Shown here one piece after another: positions 23,340 to 34,309 of a DNA stretch of 64,000 nt. Each line of letters begins with the position of its first letter. Position 1 is the first letter of the stretch. Position numbers and translations under genes: made by a program. The stretch comes from Tenodera sinensis (Eukaryota; Arthropoda; Insecta; Mantodea; Mantidae), in the NCBI GenBank assembly GCA_030765045.1, contig CM060963.1:112646735-112710734 (forward strand), given 5' to 3'. Under the pieces are notes generated by a model. The model searched no databases, was not told the origin of the DNA, and saw only the letters and a list, made by a program, of their open reading frames with translations.

Positions 23340-24200
23340 CAACGAACGTAGGTTGGATGTATCAAGAACAATTTCCTAATTGACATGTCCATCATCATGG
23401 CACATTTATGGCAATAGAGCAGCGCTTAAGGGAATCTGGTAACTTCAGACCACAGCTGTATGACACAGGATGCAATAGGTCTGTAAGGACTGCCATTTGA
23501 GGAGCAAGTGCTTAACAGAATTGAGGAAGCACCTGAAACTAGTACTTGACAATTAGCAGTCGAAATGAACATAGATAATCTTGCTATTTGGAGAATGGTA
23601 CATGAACTGAAACTAAATCCCTATTATCCATACAGAGTTTAAGCTCTTCAACCAGCTGATTACTTGAGAAAACAGGAATTTTGCCAATGGTTACTGCAGA
23701 AATACGATGCTGATCCTAATTTTACAAAGTCAATCTTATTCGCAGACAAAGTGTAACTGACCAGAGATGGGCTAACTACAGTGTACTATCAGCATTATTG
23801 GGCCGAAGAAAATCTGCGGCATTTCATTGAAAGAGGACACCGTATCGATTTGCAACAAACGTCTGGGGAGGTATACTCTCAGATTCTCCTATCAGACCAT
23901 ATTGTTACCTGGAAACCTAGATGGCCCACAGTATCCCATCTCTCTGCAGAACTGTGTGCCAGAAATGTTGGAATCCGTTCCTTTAGGAAGAAGGCAAAGC
24001 ATGATTTATCAACATGACGGCGTGGCTCACATTTTTTCCGGGAGGTTTGGGAATATTTGAATTCTGTATTCCTAAACAAATGGATCGGCCATGGGGGTCC
24101 CACCCCTTGACCACCTCGATCCCCAGATCTTTCACTAGTCAATTTCAACTTGTGGTGACACTTGAAATCTTTAGTGTATGCAACACCCATGCCAACAGAA
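23340..24200 (+). pseudogene. Degenerate Tc1/mariner-superfamily transposase
   Basis: Across three frames the plus strand keeps landmarks of a widespread insect transposase family, which I associate from memory with a DUF4817 head. These are NFRPQLYDTG, AVEMNIDNLAIWRMVHELKL and FTKSILFADKV, with Lys for the usual Glu after the first catalytic Asp. QHYWAEEN, SQILLSDHIV, MIYQHDGVAH (second Asp) and NKWIGHGG follow. Numerous stops and shifts make it a fossil. Confidence 0.7.
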
Positions 24201-24608
24201 GTGGAACTGGTAGCCAGATTTCAAGAAGTGAGTTCAAACCCAGCAGTTCTACATCAAGTGCTTAGGTCACTGTTACGAAGATGTCAGCTTTGCTTAGAAT
24301 CTGAAGGTCACCAGTTTGAGCATTTGCTTTAATATGTTATAAATGGAAATATTCAAGAGAAGTGGTTCATCTCTGAGAATGCAATAATTTAGTTTCATGT
24401 AAAAATAGTTACATCAATGATAATATTCATTTGTTTAACTTCTGAGCATTTTGTTAGATCTTAATTCTACAATACATTCAACCACTTACTGTAAATATCA
24501 ATAACTCCCTTTCATTTACAAGTGCTTTATTTTGTATTATTAAACACAGTGAAATAAAATGCTTCTCTCATTGCATAAGGCATTTTGTCTTGGTTAACCT
24601 TATCTATA

Positions 24609-24623
24609 AAAAAAAAAAAAAAA

Positions 24624-24662
<39 letters not shown>

Positions 24663-25969
24663 AATAACGCTTAACACAACATATAATATATATTATATAT
24701 ATATATATATAAAACCATTGTTTACTTACTGCAGCGAAGTTCTTGTAACAGCAAACACAAAAAAAATTCAAATCTTTCAAAACCAAAGTCTGAGATTAAT
24801 TACAGGTGCTATCAAAACCACACCAATAGCAGCTATGGAAATACTAACCAACCAATATCCTATTGAATATGAAATAGAAAAAGCGGCTCTTATTCAACAC
24901 GAAAAGTTGATCAGACTCCCATTCAATACATGGCACAAGAGAAATTTTACACATACACTAAAGACTCAGGAGAGCTTTCTTTCCAAAATTCAAGACATCA
25001 AGAAGGATGTACACCTTCCTAATTCAAAGGAAAACTTCATATCTAAAGTCAATCCAACACATACATTAGACATCACATATTATTTACACCTGACAGAAGA
25101 AGTTAAAAAAAGTGATACTCCAACTAGTGTTCTAAAATTATTGGCATTAGAGACAATCCATACTAGATTTCCAGAACATGAGTGGCTCCATATTTATACT
25201 GATGGATCATTGATATTAAACTGAGATGGAGCAGGTGCTGGAGTCATATGTCACCTCTTTTCCTATTACAAATCTTTAAGTTATGGAACTACTAACTTTG
25301 ATGGAGAAATTGAAGCAATTCGAATGGCCCTACAAAATCTTTTGTACAGAATTTCACATTTTCAGCAAGCAGTTATTCTGTCAGATTCCGGGGCAGCAAT
25401 TATAGCAATTACTTCCAAGTTGTCACCAAAAAACCAAACTATTATAGAATGTTGGAAGATGCTTAGCCATCTAACAGCACTTCAAAAACACCTAGTCTTC
25501 CAATGGATACCGGCTCACTGTGGACTGAGTGGTAATGAGAAAGCTGATTTTCTTGCAAAAAAGGGTACCAGCGGTGTACAAAAATCTATAGTTAATTTAC
25601 CATTTTATGCAGCTAAAAGATTAGTCAACTCTGAATTCAAAAAAATTATTGCAAAATATTACTATGAAAAATCAAAGAATAAAAGATGGGAACTACCAAC
25701 ATTCAAACAGTGATTCCTGAGTATCCTCGAAAAACAGCAGTTGCAACCTTCAGGTTGATTACAGGACATGATTGTCTGGCAAAACATTTAAACAGAATTG
25801 GGATATATTCTTCACCACTCTGTCCTCTATGTGATCTGCAAGAGGAAATGGACCGAGACCACCTTCAAATATGCCCAGCCACTTCTAGTGCCCCATCCAT
25901 CAGTGAAAAATATTGGAGAGCAAGAGGATTAATGACTTCATTGTCAGAAATCCAGCACTAGCTAACAAC
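24609..25969 (+). pseudogene. I-clade LINE RNase H region with poly(A)/(GA)n 5' junction
   Basis: Target duplication AACCTTATCTATA lies at 24596-24608 and 25970-25982. The LINE part starts near 24663 and is nearly identical to the other copies. Between the 5' duplication and the LINE are about 24 A's and a (GA)n run. A stop replaces Gln after SLILN near 25224, and a one-base loss near 25700 shifts the frame. Confidence 0.9.
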
Positions 25970-26569
25970 AACCTTATCTATAATTTTTTGTTATTGTTCT
26001 CTGTTTTTGGTTTATCATTTAATGCTTCATCCTCAACCTCACTAACATTAACTTCCCTCTAAAAGGTAGTAATAAGTTGCATATGTTCACCAGCTTATTT
26101 GCTATCATTGACTGTTATAATGGAATTTTGGGACATATTAAACATCCATAAATATATAACTAAGGAATAGCTTCTTTATTGTGGTTTCATTAGCCAAAGA
26201 AATTCTTAATAGTAGCAAGCTACCATGGAGTATGCCGCTATGTTTACAAACTGCTACAGCAGGCGGCATGGTGTGTCACCTACCTGAACTACCTCTGATA
26301 GCATGAGGCACGCGGCGTTGTTCCTGTCACTGCCTAATTCACACTCATTCTAGAGGATTTTTTCTGTGACTATATTGGTGGTGAAAACTATCTATATGTG
26401 TCACATAGAAGATGAGCAACTACTTCTGTATGTTCTTTCGGTGTTGATTTGAAACACCCTATATACGTATATGAACAAATGTAGAAGTATACAGTGTTTT
26501 AGTGTTTCTCTCTCTGTTTAAACAAACTTTTATCAATCTGAAAATGAAGCTATTGCAGATAGTATACAA

Positions 26570-27430
26570 GGGCGGTTCAATAACTAGTTAGTTATTTATT
26601 TCCCAACATAGTCCCCTTTAAAGCATATACACTTCTCCCAATGCTCCTGCCATTTTTTAACCTCTCCAAAAAATAAGAATTGTCAAGTTCTGCAAAATAT
26701 GCCTCTATCTCCATGATGACCTCATTTGATCTAAATTTTGTTCCTGCAAACATTTCATGTTTGGGAATTGCATGGAGCCAGGTCATGAGAATATGGGGTA
26801 ATGCAATTCATGCAACAACTCCGGCAGAATGTGTTGGTGCACTGTGTGGTGAAACAGCACTTTCTTCTTCACTACATGGGACCATATCTCCTTCAACTTC
26901 TTGTTGAATTGGGACAATAACTAACTGTAGTGTGCTCCAATAATCCTTTTTCCTTTTTCCAAGAAGTCAATGAGTATGACACCCTTCGCATTCCAAAAAA
27001 TACTTGACATCACTTTTCTGGCCAATGGGACCGTCTTTGCCTGTTCTGGAGCAGATTCTCCGTAAGCACCCATTATTTTGATTGTTGCTTGGTTTCCGGC
27101 GTATAATGATGAATTCCGGTCTCATTGACAGTGACACCTCAATGCAAAAACTCCTTCAGATTTTGCTTAAACAACTTCAAAGTTGAAAGCTGCACCTACT
27201 TGTCCACTATAAGCAAATGTGGCAATCACAAGGCTGACAACTTTTTCATTTCCAGCTTATTGTGCAAAATATGATTGCCGTTCCGTCGACAACTTCATGA
27301 ACTTTCATTCACTGATCAGCGAGAATCACATCATGGACTTTTTCAATGACTCCTCTGGTAATCACATCTGCAGGACGTCCTGAGTGCACCTCATCAAAAA
27401 CAGATGTTCAAACAAATTTAAGTTTATTAT
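26570..27430 (-). pseudogene. mariner remnant, uninterrupted sister of 7122-8690
   Basis: The minus strand encodes FRSNEVIMEIEAYFAELDNS near 26640-26740 and an N-terminal segment with GRPADVITRGVIEKVHDVIL near 27300-27400. A terminal-repeat-like AAGGGCGGTTCAATAAC occurs at 26572. The site hit by the hAT in copy 1 is unoccupied here, near 27255. Confidence 0.65.
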
Positions 27431-27526
27431 TTATTTATGCCAACAAACTTACTGTTGGTGTTTTTAAACACACAAGCCGTGTGTTTAAAAACACCAACAG
27501 TAAGTTTGTTGGCATAAATAAATAAT
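27426..27526. repeat. Perfect 48-bp palindrome with 5-base loop
   Basis: Arms 27426-27473 and 27479-27526 are perfectly complementary around AAGCC. The right arm is the normal start of the tRNA-headed repeat (CCAACAGTAAGTTTGTTGGC); the left arm is an inverted duplicate of it. Confidence 0.95.
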
Positions 27527-27784
27527 AATTACCATGTGAAGGTTATTTAATCCTGGGATATAAAGTACTTGCAATAGTAAGTCACCATTGGGGTAATTGT
27601 CTCTGATGTGAGACTGCCTTTGTGGTTTACCAGGAGAAATACGAACTGGCTTGAGAATTTAATGTCATTCTGGCAGTTTGTCACAATAGCTCAGTGGTAG
27701 AGCGTCCGCCCGGCAAGCGGAAGGTCTGTGGTTCAAATCCCAGTTGTGGCATTGAATTTTTAAGTTCCGGTTCTACCTCTTAAA
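27479..27784 (+). repeat. tRNA-headed SINE-like repeat, single copy
   Basis: The same repeat family as 19466-19735. The 72-base tRNA-like domain is at 27680-27751, with anticodon loop CCGGCAA; position 33 is C rather than the required U, so it is not a working tRNA gene. Confidence 0.8.
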
Positions 27785-28670
27785 TTTAAGTTTGTTATAT
27801 CAAGTAAATACCTTAGCAGTGATCTACATAACAGTCAAGAAACACACGATGTAGATTAGGTAGCATCACTACAAATGGTAATAGAGACGTTTAATAGGAA
27901 TTTATACCATGCAAATGAACAAATAAAACAGCTAAAGAGGTGCAAGATATAAACAAAACCACTGACTGCTTGAAGAAGCACATACAAGACCTCACAGAAA
28001 TAAAAAAAATACAGGATGAAGTGAAGATGATACTTGAAAAAAATCAATAACTGACAAGGAGAAGCAGTAAAACAGCACAAACTGAAGATATTCGTAAACC
28101 AACTGCACAGAACAATGGTCATCCCATGAAATGGATGAGAGTTATAAATAAAAATTCCAATACAGCTGAGGAAACTCCGGAACCACAGAACTTCAGATAT
28201 ACAACCAGTTGGAGGCTTTATCTGCAAGAAAGGAAGAGGAACAAGGAAAACCTAGCCTTAATGGCAATGGATCTACAAGTGATGCAGCAACAGAAGTGTT
28301 AGTGAATGGTGACTATGATTTCTTGTGTCAATGTGAAGGGCACACAAACCAAAGTGTATAGAGGTAATAGAGCAGAACAGTTGGGTAAGAAGTTAAAACA
28401 TGCACGTGATAGTGAAAATGTTCTTAAAAGTGCAGAAGTAGTTGTCCTTTATGTTGGAACAATCAACTTAAAAAGTACAGTAAGTCCTGAAAAAGGGTTG
28501 GGCGATGTAACTTCGTGTCTTTAGCATAACATTTAGCACAACAATCTCCAACAAAATGACTCCATGCTCCAACAATCAGATACAGGTTGATGATGGGTGC
28601 AACAGTTCTCGAAACATGTCCCGTTTTAGATAAAGGTAAGTGATTTAGTCAGTAAACTGATTCACATAGG
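27785..28670 (+). pseudogene. CR1/L2-type LINE ORF1 remnant, copy 2
   Basis: Colinear with 8700-9480. The frame at 28306-28524 keeps NRAEQLGKKLKHA, then SAEVVVLYVGTINLK; the GTN block has become GTI. Decayed. Confidence 0.55.
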
Positions 28671-28799
28671 AGTCATTCCATGTCAAACCGCACAACATTT
28701 GACCTCCATAGGTTAAACAAAAAATAATGACCACAGCTTTTAAGCCTGGAAGAAATCTCTAGCCTTAAAAAATAATTAGTTTAATATTAACATCATCAT

Positions 28800-29345
28800 C
28801 CATCCACACTACAGTCCAAACTTAGCACCAGTGACTACCATTTGCTTCCCAAGTTGAAAGAACACTAGAATGCTTAGCTGGAAGGTACTTCAGCAATGAC
28901 AAGGTGAAAGATGAGACCCAGCTCTTATTTAATAGCGTGGTGATGAGCTAGTATGACATGGGCATACAAAAACTGCCACTAGTTTTGCAATATATTTATT
29001 GCTTTATCAGTGCCACTCTTGTTTTTTTTAGTATTTGTTTTTTTTAGGTCACGTAGGCGGTGACACTGATGATACATGCAATGAAGATGGAGCACCAGTG
29101 GAATGAGATGGCGGGGAAAACTGGAGAACCCGGAGTTCAGTAGATACACAGTGGCAGTGTGCATTTTCATTGTGAAGACTTATGCCCTTGCTCAACATTT
29201 CTCTTCTTTGATTCTGAATCATCCATCTAAGCTTTTTTTAGTGTCTCACAACAACTGTCAGTATTTATTGTTGTCTCAGGATCCATGAAGTCAACCTATG
29301 ATACCCTCCTTTGATCCCAAATACAAGTTGTCATCACTTTACGAC
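28800..29345. pseudogene. Rearranged mariner fragments of block E, copy 2
   Basis: The piece at 28806-29030 matches 15245-15470 in inverted orientation, while 29190-29345 matches 15530-15690 in direct orientation. Together they show a local inversion inside an old mariner relative to the other block E. Bases 29345-29740 match 15690-15920 and 17150-17500 without the LINE. Confidence 0.65.
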
Positions 29346-29754
29346 CAGAACGTGTTCTTTTGAATTATCACAGCACGGGTGAATCAGAATGCCCCCACTA
29401 ATGTGATTATTCTTTGATCTCTACACCACTCATGGACGTATCTGATGTCCATATACTACCATCAACTGTTGAATTTCAATTGGTTTAATGTCTTTTTCAT
29501 TAACAAAACTAATAACAGTGCAAACTTCACACCTGGCATTAGAGGCAAATGGCAGCTCCATTACAACTATCAAACTAAATCTGAACACCAAATCTGAATA
29601 GAGAAAGTCATTTGAGTGCAACACATCAGACTTTTTGAAAGACACCACCTCTTTTGTATTGAGTAGGCATGTTTCTTTTGTTCTCTATATTCACTTCTTG
29701 TCTAAACTTTTTGCAGATCTATTTCTGCAATTTCCGTTATTTTATACGCTCTGC

Positions 29755-30310
29755 TTCATATATTTTATATACTGAAAGTGGTATGTTCATGAACATGAGT
29801 ATTATACTATTGAAAGCTACCATTTATTAGATCTACAGTTGTAGCTGATAGAGTTGATGTAAATGTCTGCCTGTGTTGGTTTCCTGTAGATATCTCAGTT
29901 TATTCTGCTCGAATTCTGGACTAATGTGAATGTTATAGTTTTTATTGTAGATTTAAAAGTTTTAGCACACCTTCTACATGTTTCCTCAGTGCTAATGAAA
30001 AAATATTGTCATGTTCCCAAATTTTTAAGATCCAAGGGAAATCTTGTTTCTAATAAGCTTATGAAAAGGTCTGCAAATAATGGAGAAAGTGGATTGCCCA
30101 TTGTTAATCTTAGGGCTCGGCAATAATATTTTGAATGGAATTGGAAGAAGTTCTGTCTGATGCATAATTTGGCTAGTTCAATGTAATTTGAAATTTTTGC
30201 TGTAGATATCTCTATTGAGTTAAGTCAGTTTCAGTAATACATATGTACTGGATTATGCAATGGATATTAAAATTGAAATGTACCAAGGTGAAGGCTTTTT
30301 ACAATGCATT
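29755..30310. repeat. Segmental-duplication block R1, copy 3
   Basis: The third copy of the block starting TATACTGAAAGTGGTATG, with another worn Penelope-like RT remnant on the minus strand. It is followed after 30319 by a short stray piece of the tRNA-headed repeat. Confidence 0.75.
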
Positions 30311-30318
30311 ATTTTGAA

Positions 30319-30960
30319 ACTATAGTCATGATTTCAGAGGTAAGTTTGTTGGCATAAATAATTATAGCCATGACGTTTGTGGTTAATCTTAGAAGTATGC
30401 ATAGGAAAAAATCCAATATACCTAAATAATAGAGAAACCTTGCCAAAATGGAAAAATAATTTGGAATGAGACCACTTCCATCCTCAACAGGATTCATATC
30501 TTATTGTATACTGTCTGCACTTTTCCATGTCTTGCTACTTTCCAATTGTGGTATTAATTATTAGATAGAACATTTTGATTAAAGGGGAGAGGCATCTTGG
30601 ACTATGACAAATGGAGGCCTGCCACTACTGCTTGTTGGGTAGCCCAGTATTTATATGAGTGATCATGAAATTTACATACCAACCAACAAAAGGAAATGGC
30701 AAGCCATTGTCTCCATTCTAGACAAATAGTATCTGAAATCTTTTATGCCACATTCAAACAATTGCTAAGTTATGAGGATCATTAATTTATTTTCTGGTTT
30801 TGCTGAAACTTTGAGATATAAATCTTCATTTTGGTACAAATGAAAAGAAAATCTTCTGACAGGTAAATAACAGTTGTTGCAAACTGTCTTGTGCTTACTA
30901 CCTGCTATTTTAAAATAGAACTAACTGGTGGCCATTTTTGCATAATAGCTTTCTACAACT
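30319..30960. other. No gene seen
   Basis: AT-rich unique sequence apart from a 40-base fragment of the tRNA-headed repeat (GGTAAGTTTGTTGGCATAAA) at its start. Confidence 0.5.
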
Positions 30961-31095
30961 ACAGTAAAACTTTGTTTATACGTTCTCCAGGGGACCAAAT
31001 GAGAAAATTGTATGAGTGTGAAAAATGAAAGTCAGCAAATAAAAATTGGAAAACTTGTACTTGGGTAACAGTTAAGAAGTGAACAACAAGAAATA

Positions 31096-32530
31096 ATGAT
31101 AGTTCACAAATCCCAGTTGTGGCATTGAATTTTTAAGTTCCAGTTCTACCTCTTAAACTTTGCCCACACACGGCTTGTGTGTTTAAAAACACCAACAGTA
31201 AGTTTGTTGGCATAAATAAATAATAATTACCATGTGAAGGTTATTTAATCCTGGGATATAAAGTACTTACAATAGTAAGTCACCATTGGGTTAATTGTTT
31301 CTGATGTGAGACTGCCTTTGTGGTTTACCAGGAGAAATACGAACTGGCTTGAGAATTTAATGCCATTCTGGCAGTTTGTCACAATAGCTCAGTGGTTAGA
31401 GCGTCTGCCCGGTAAGCGGAAGGTCTGTGGTTCAAATCCCAGTTGTGGCATTGAATTTTTAAGTTCCAGTTCTACCTCTTAAACTTTGCCCACACACAGC
31501 TTGTGTGTTTAAAAACACCAACAGTAAGTTTGTTGGCATAAATAAATAATAATTACCATGTGAAGGTTATTTAATCCTGGGATATAAAGTACTTACAATA
31601 GTAAGTCACCATTGGGTTAATTGTTTCTGATGTGAGACTGCCTTTGTGGTTTACCAGGAGAAATACGAACTGGCTTGAGAATTTAATGCCATTCTGGCAG
31701 TTTGTCACAATAGCTCAGTGGTTAGAGCGTCCACCCGGTAAGCGGAAGGTCTGTGGTTCAAATCCCAGTTGTGGCATTGAATTTTTAAGTTCCAGCTCTA
31801 CCTTTTAAACTTTGCCCACACACGGCTTGTGTGTTTAAAAACACCAACAGTAAGTTTGTTGGCATAAATAAATAATAATTACCATGTGAAGGTTATTTAA
31901 TCCTGGGATATAAAGTACTTACAATAGTAAGTCACCATTGGGTTAATTGTTTCTGATGTGAGACTGCCTTTGTGGTTTACCAGGAGAAATACGAACTGGC
32001 TTGAGAATTTAATGCCATTCTGGCAGTTTGTCACAATAGCTCAGTGGTTAGAGCGTCCACCCGGTAAGCGGAAGGTCTGTGGTTCAAATCCCAGTTGTGG
32101 CATTGAATTTTTAAGTTCCAGCTCTACCTTTTAAACTTTGCCCACACACGGCTTGTGTGTTTAAAAACACCAACAGTAAGTTTGTTGGCATAAATAAATA
32201 ATAATTACCATGTGAAGGTTATTTAATCCTGGGATATAAAGTACTTACAATAGTAAGTCACCATTGGGTTAATTGTTTCTGATGCGAGACTGCCTTTGTG
32301 GTTTACCAGGAGAAATACGAACTGGCTTGAGAATTTAATGCCATTCTGGCAGTTTGTCACAATAGCTCAGTGGTTAGAGCGTCCACCCGGTAAGCGGAAG
32401 GTCTGTGGTTCAAATCCCAGTTGTGGCATTGAATTTTTAAGTTCCAGCTCTACCTTTTAAACTTTGCCCACACACGGCTTGTGTGTTTAAAAACACCAAC
32501 AGTAAGTTTGTTGGCATAAATAAATAATAA
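31096..32530 (+). repeat. Tandem array of the tRNA-headed repeat, period 326 bp
   Basis: The AGTTTGTTGG landmark recurs at 31201, 31527, 31853, 32179 and 32505, exactly 326 bp apart. tRNA-like domains lie at 31378-31450, 31704-31776, 32030-32102 and 32356-32428, with a truncated one at 31096. Units differ by only a few bases, e.g. GTCTGCCCGG versus GTCCACCCGG in the anticodon stem. All have GGTAA in the loop and C at position 33, unlike a true tRNA. Confidence 0.95.
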
Positions 32531-32762
32531 TGATAGGATTGTTTAACTATAATCGGCAACATGAAGCAATATAAACACAAGAGAAGTGCACCAAATAAAA
32601 ATAAATATGAAGAAAGTTGAGTCACTTTAGGAAGTAAAGGCTTGTTTTTTAGGTGACCACAGCCTTCACGGGGCAAACAGTACCATTTGGCCGTTATTTC
32701 CTCAGAAAGTTTATGACGTGTCACAAAATGTTAGTATTTTCTGCCCTGAATGTGGGTCTACT

Positions 32763-32958
32763 TAGTTCTAGATACACCTAACAGTTGTGTGCTTTCTTCA
32801 ATTTCCACTGCCTTAGCTACAATTGTATTTAAGGTAGATGGGGCAATCCCTAATTTCTTAGCAATTGCTGTGCATGCCATGCTGCCACTTTCCTTCATTA
32901 CATTCAAAATGCGTCATTTTTTAGCAATTGTAATGCACTTCCTTTTCTTTTCCCCCAT
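32763..32958 (-). pseudogene. CENP-B/pogo-type N-terminal DNA-binding domain
   Basis: The frame starts MGEKKRKCITIAKK, then has VMKESGSMACTAIAKKLGI and APSTLNTIVAKAVEIEE. This is the CENP-B N HTH pattern of Tigger/pogo transposases, with the IA..LGI..STL.TI recognition helix. It ends at a stop at 32763. The DDE domain is absent. Confidence 0.65.
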
Positions 32959-33763
32959 GTTCACTAACACAACTGAAGCACAGAGCACAAATGACTGAAG
33001 AAAGTGTGCAGTTTGGTATTTTGCAACTTTGCTCAAAAACAGCTTCTAGGTCGCTCTCAATTCCGTACTGAGGGATGTTTTCCAAGAAATGTACTATCTG
33101 ACAAACCTATGTGGTGCATTGGAAAGAATGGGAACTGATGAGTTGTTTACGTGAGCTTATCGCACACACACGGCGACACAGTATATGTACACTTTGTTCA
33201 GAAGCAATCATGCCTTCAGGAAAGCAAAGTCTCATATATATCAGCAGGCGGGAGAGATCATCCTTTGTGTTGCGTTACTGATTGTACTTCAAGGTCAAAT
33301 CACTAGTGTTTTGCTGTTATAGTAAACAAATAACAAACCATCAAAGCACTCTGACAAGCAAGGTAAATGTGCCCAGATGCTTTGCCAGGTAGTATAGTAT
33401 AAGTTTCGGATTCAAATATTTTTTGAGATTTTAAAGAACGAAACATCGTAAACGTATAAATGGTGCATTTTGCTCTTGGGGATGTAAGCTATGATTGTAT
33501 AAGCATAAAAATCATATAAACGAAATAATTTTCTCTAATATGCCATATGAGTTTGCCAGGACCACTAAAAAATAAAAAAAAGTATAAGTGTGAAGCGTAT
33601 TAAAAAAGTTTGTGTATATATGAAACTAGATAAACAGAGGAGGGATTGCCAGAATGTTTGTAGGGGGTATTTCCATTTTTTATTCCATTATACAGGTTTA
33701 CTGGTGGTTTACAGAATTCTGAATTGTTAGGATGTCTCAGAAGAAACTACAGTTCAAAAGTAT

Positions 33764-33826
33764 TGGAAAGCACGAATGCTAATGGCTTCATTGCCAGATG
33801 CAAGGCACTAGAAAACAACAACAACA
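33764..33826 (+). repeat. Divergent LINE 3' tail
   Basis: TATTGGAAAGCACGAATGC followed by TAATGGCTTCATTGCCAGA and a CAACAACAACA tail resembles the end of the I-clade LINE, but diverged. It is probably an older related family. Confidence 0.55.
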
Positions 33827-34309
33827 GGATGTCTCTGAAAGGCACAGTGAATCTGGCATGCCTGTAATTGCTGTCCAAGCCTCAGTTGGCAGCTTGAAGC
33901 TTTCCAGGTGAGCAATTTATGAAAATGAGGTTCCTCCCTCCGGGTAAAAGGATTTATTACCAACTAGGTGACCCGGTGAACTTTGTACCATCTAAAATTG
34001 ATTTGAGTGTAACTCTTCATAAGTGATTGTCAATCCCAATCAACCTCCCAACTTCAATTCATTGAGATCGATGATATTAGACATATTATGTATGGTTTGA
34101 GTGTTGTTTGGTTATTACACGATACTTGTGTGTAATTTAAATGAATGTAGTTTCTTTTATTTACATGAAAGATAAATATACGAGGGCTGTTCAATAAAGA
34201 ATGATCACAATTTTTTTTTGACAACGTACCTTTACTCATCCTCATAATTTTGATGATCCTTCTCAAAATAGTCTCCCGTGAGTGCGATGCACTTGTCCCA
34301 GTGTTTCCG

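Larger units (their letters stand above)
21767..26462 (+). mobile_element. IS630/Tc1/mariner-type DNA transposon carrying two LINEs
   Basis: The left terminus holds GGTTGTTTCAAAACG and the right holds its imperfect complement TTTGAAACACCCTATA. The element interrupts block B at a TA; copy 1 reads CTGTATATAAGTATATG across the site near 7018. Inside are LINE copies at 22060-23158 and 24609-25969 and a degenerate transposase at 23340-24200. Stretches 21780-22047, 24265-24595 and 25983-26440 show no further gene. Confidence 0.7.
30961..33650 (-). mobile_element. Probable pogo/Tigger-like element hosting the SINE array
   Basis: The left end CAGTAAAACTTTGTTTATAC is a pogo-type terminus. The right terminus is degraded, with related ATATAAACGAAATAA-like sequences near 33500-33620, so the right boundary is approximate. 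A CENP-B-type helix-turn-helix is encoded inside at 32763-32958. The rest of the transposase is missing. Confidence 0.5.

Noticed and set aside
23781..24265. Several overlapping 75-100 codon frames
   Set aside because: They are pieces of one frame-shifted transposase fossil, not separate genes.
31096..32530. CRISPR-like direct repeats
   Set aside because: The period is 326 bp with no variable spacers, and every unit is a copy of a tRNA-headed eukaryotic repeat.
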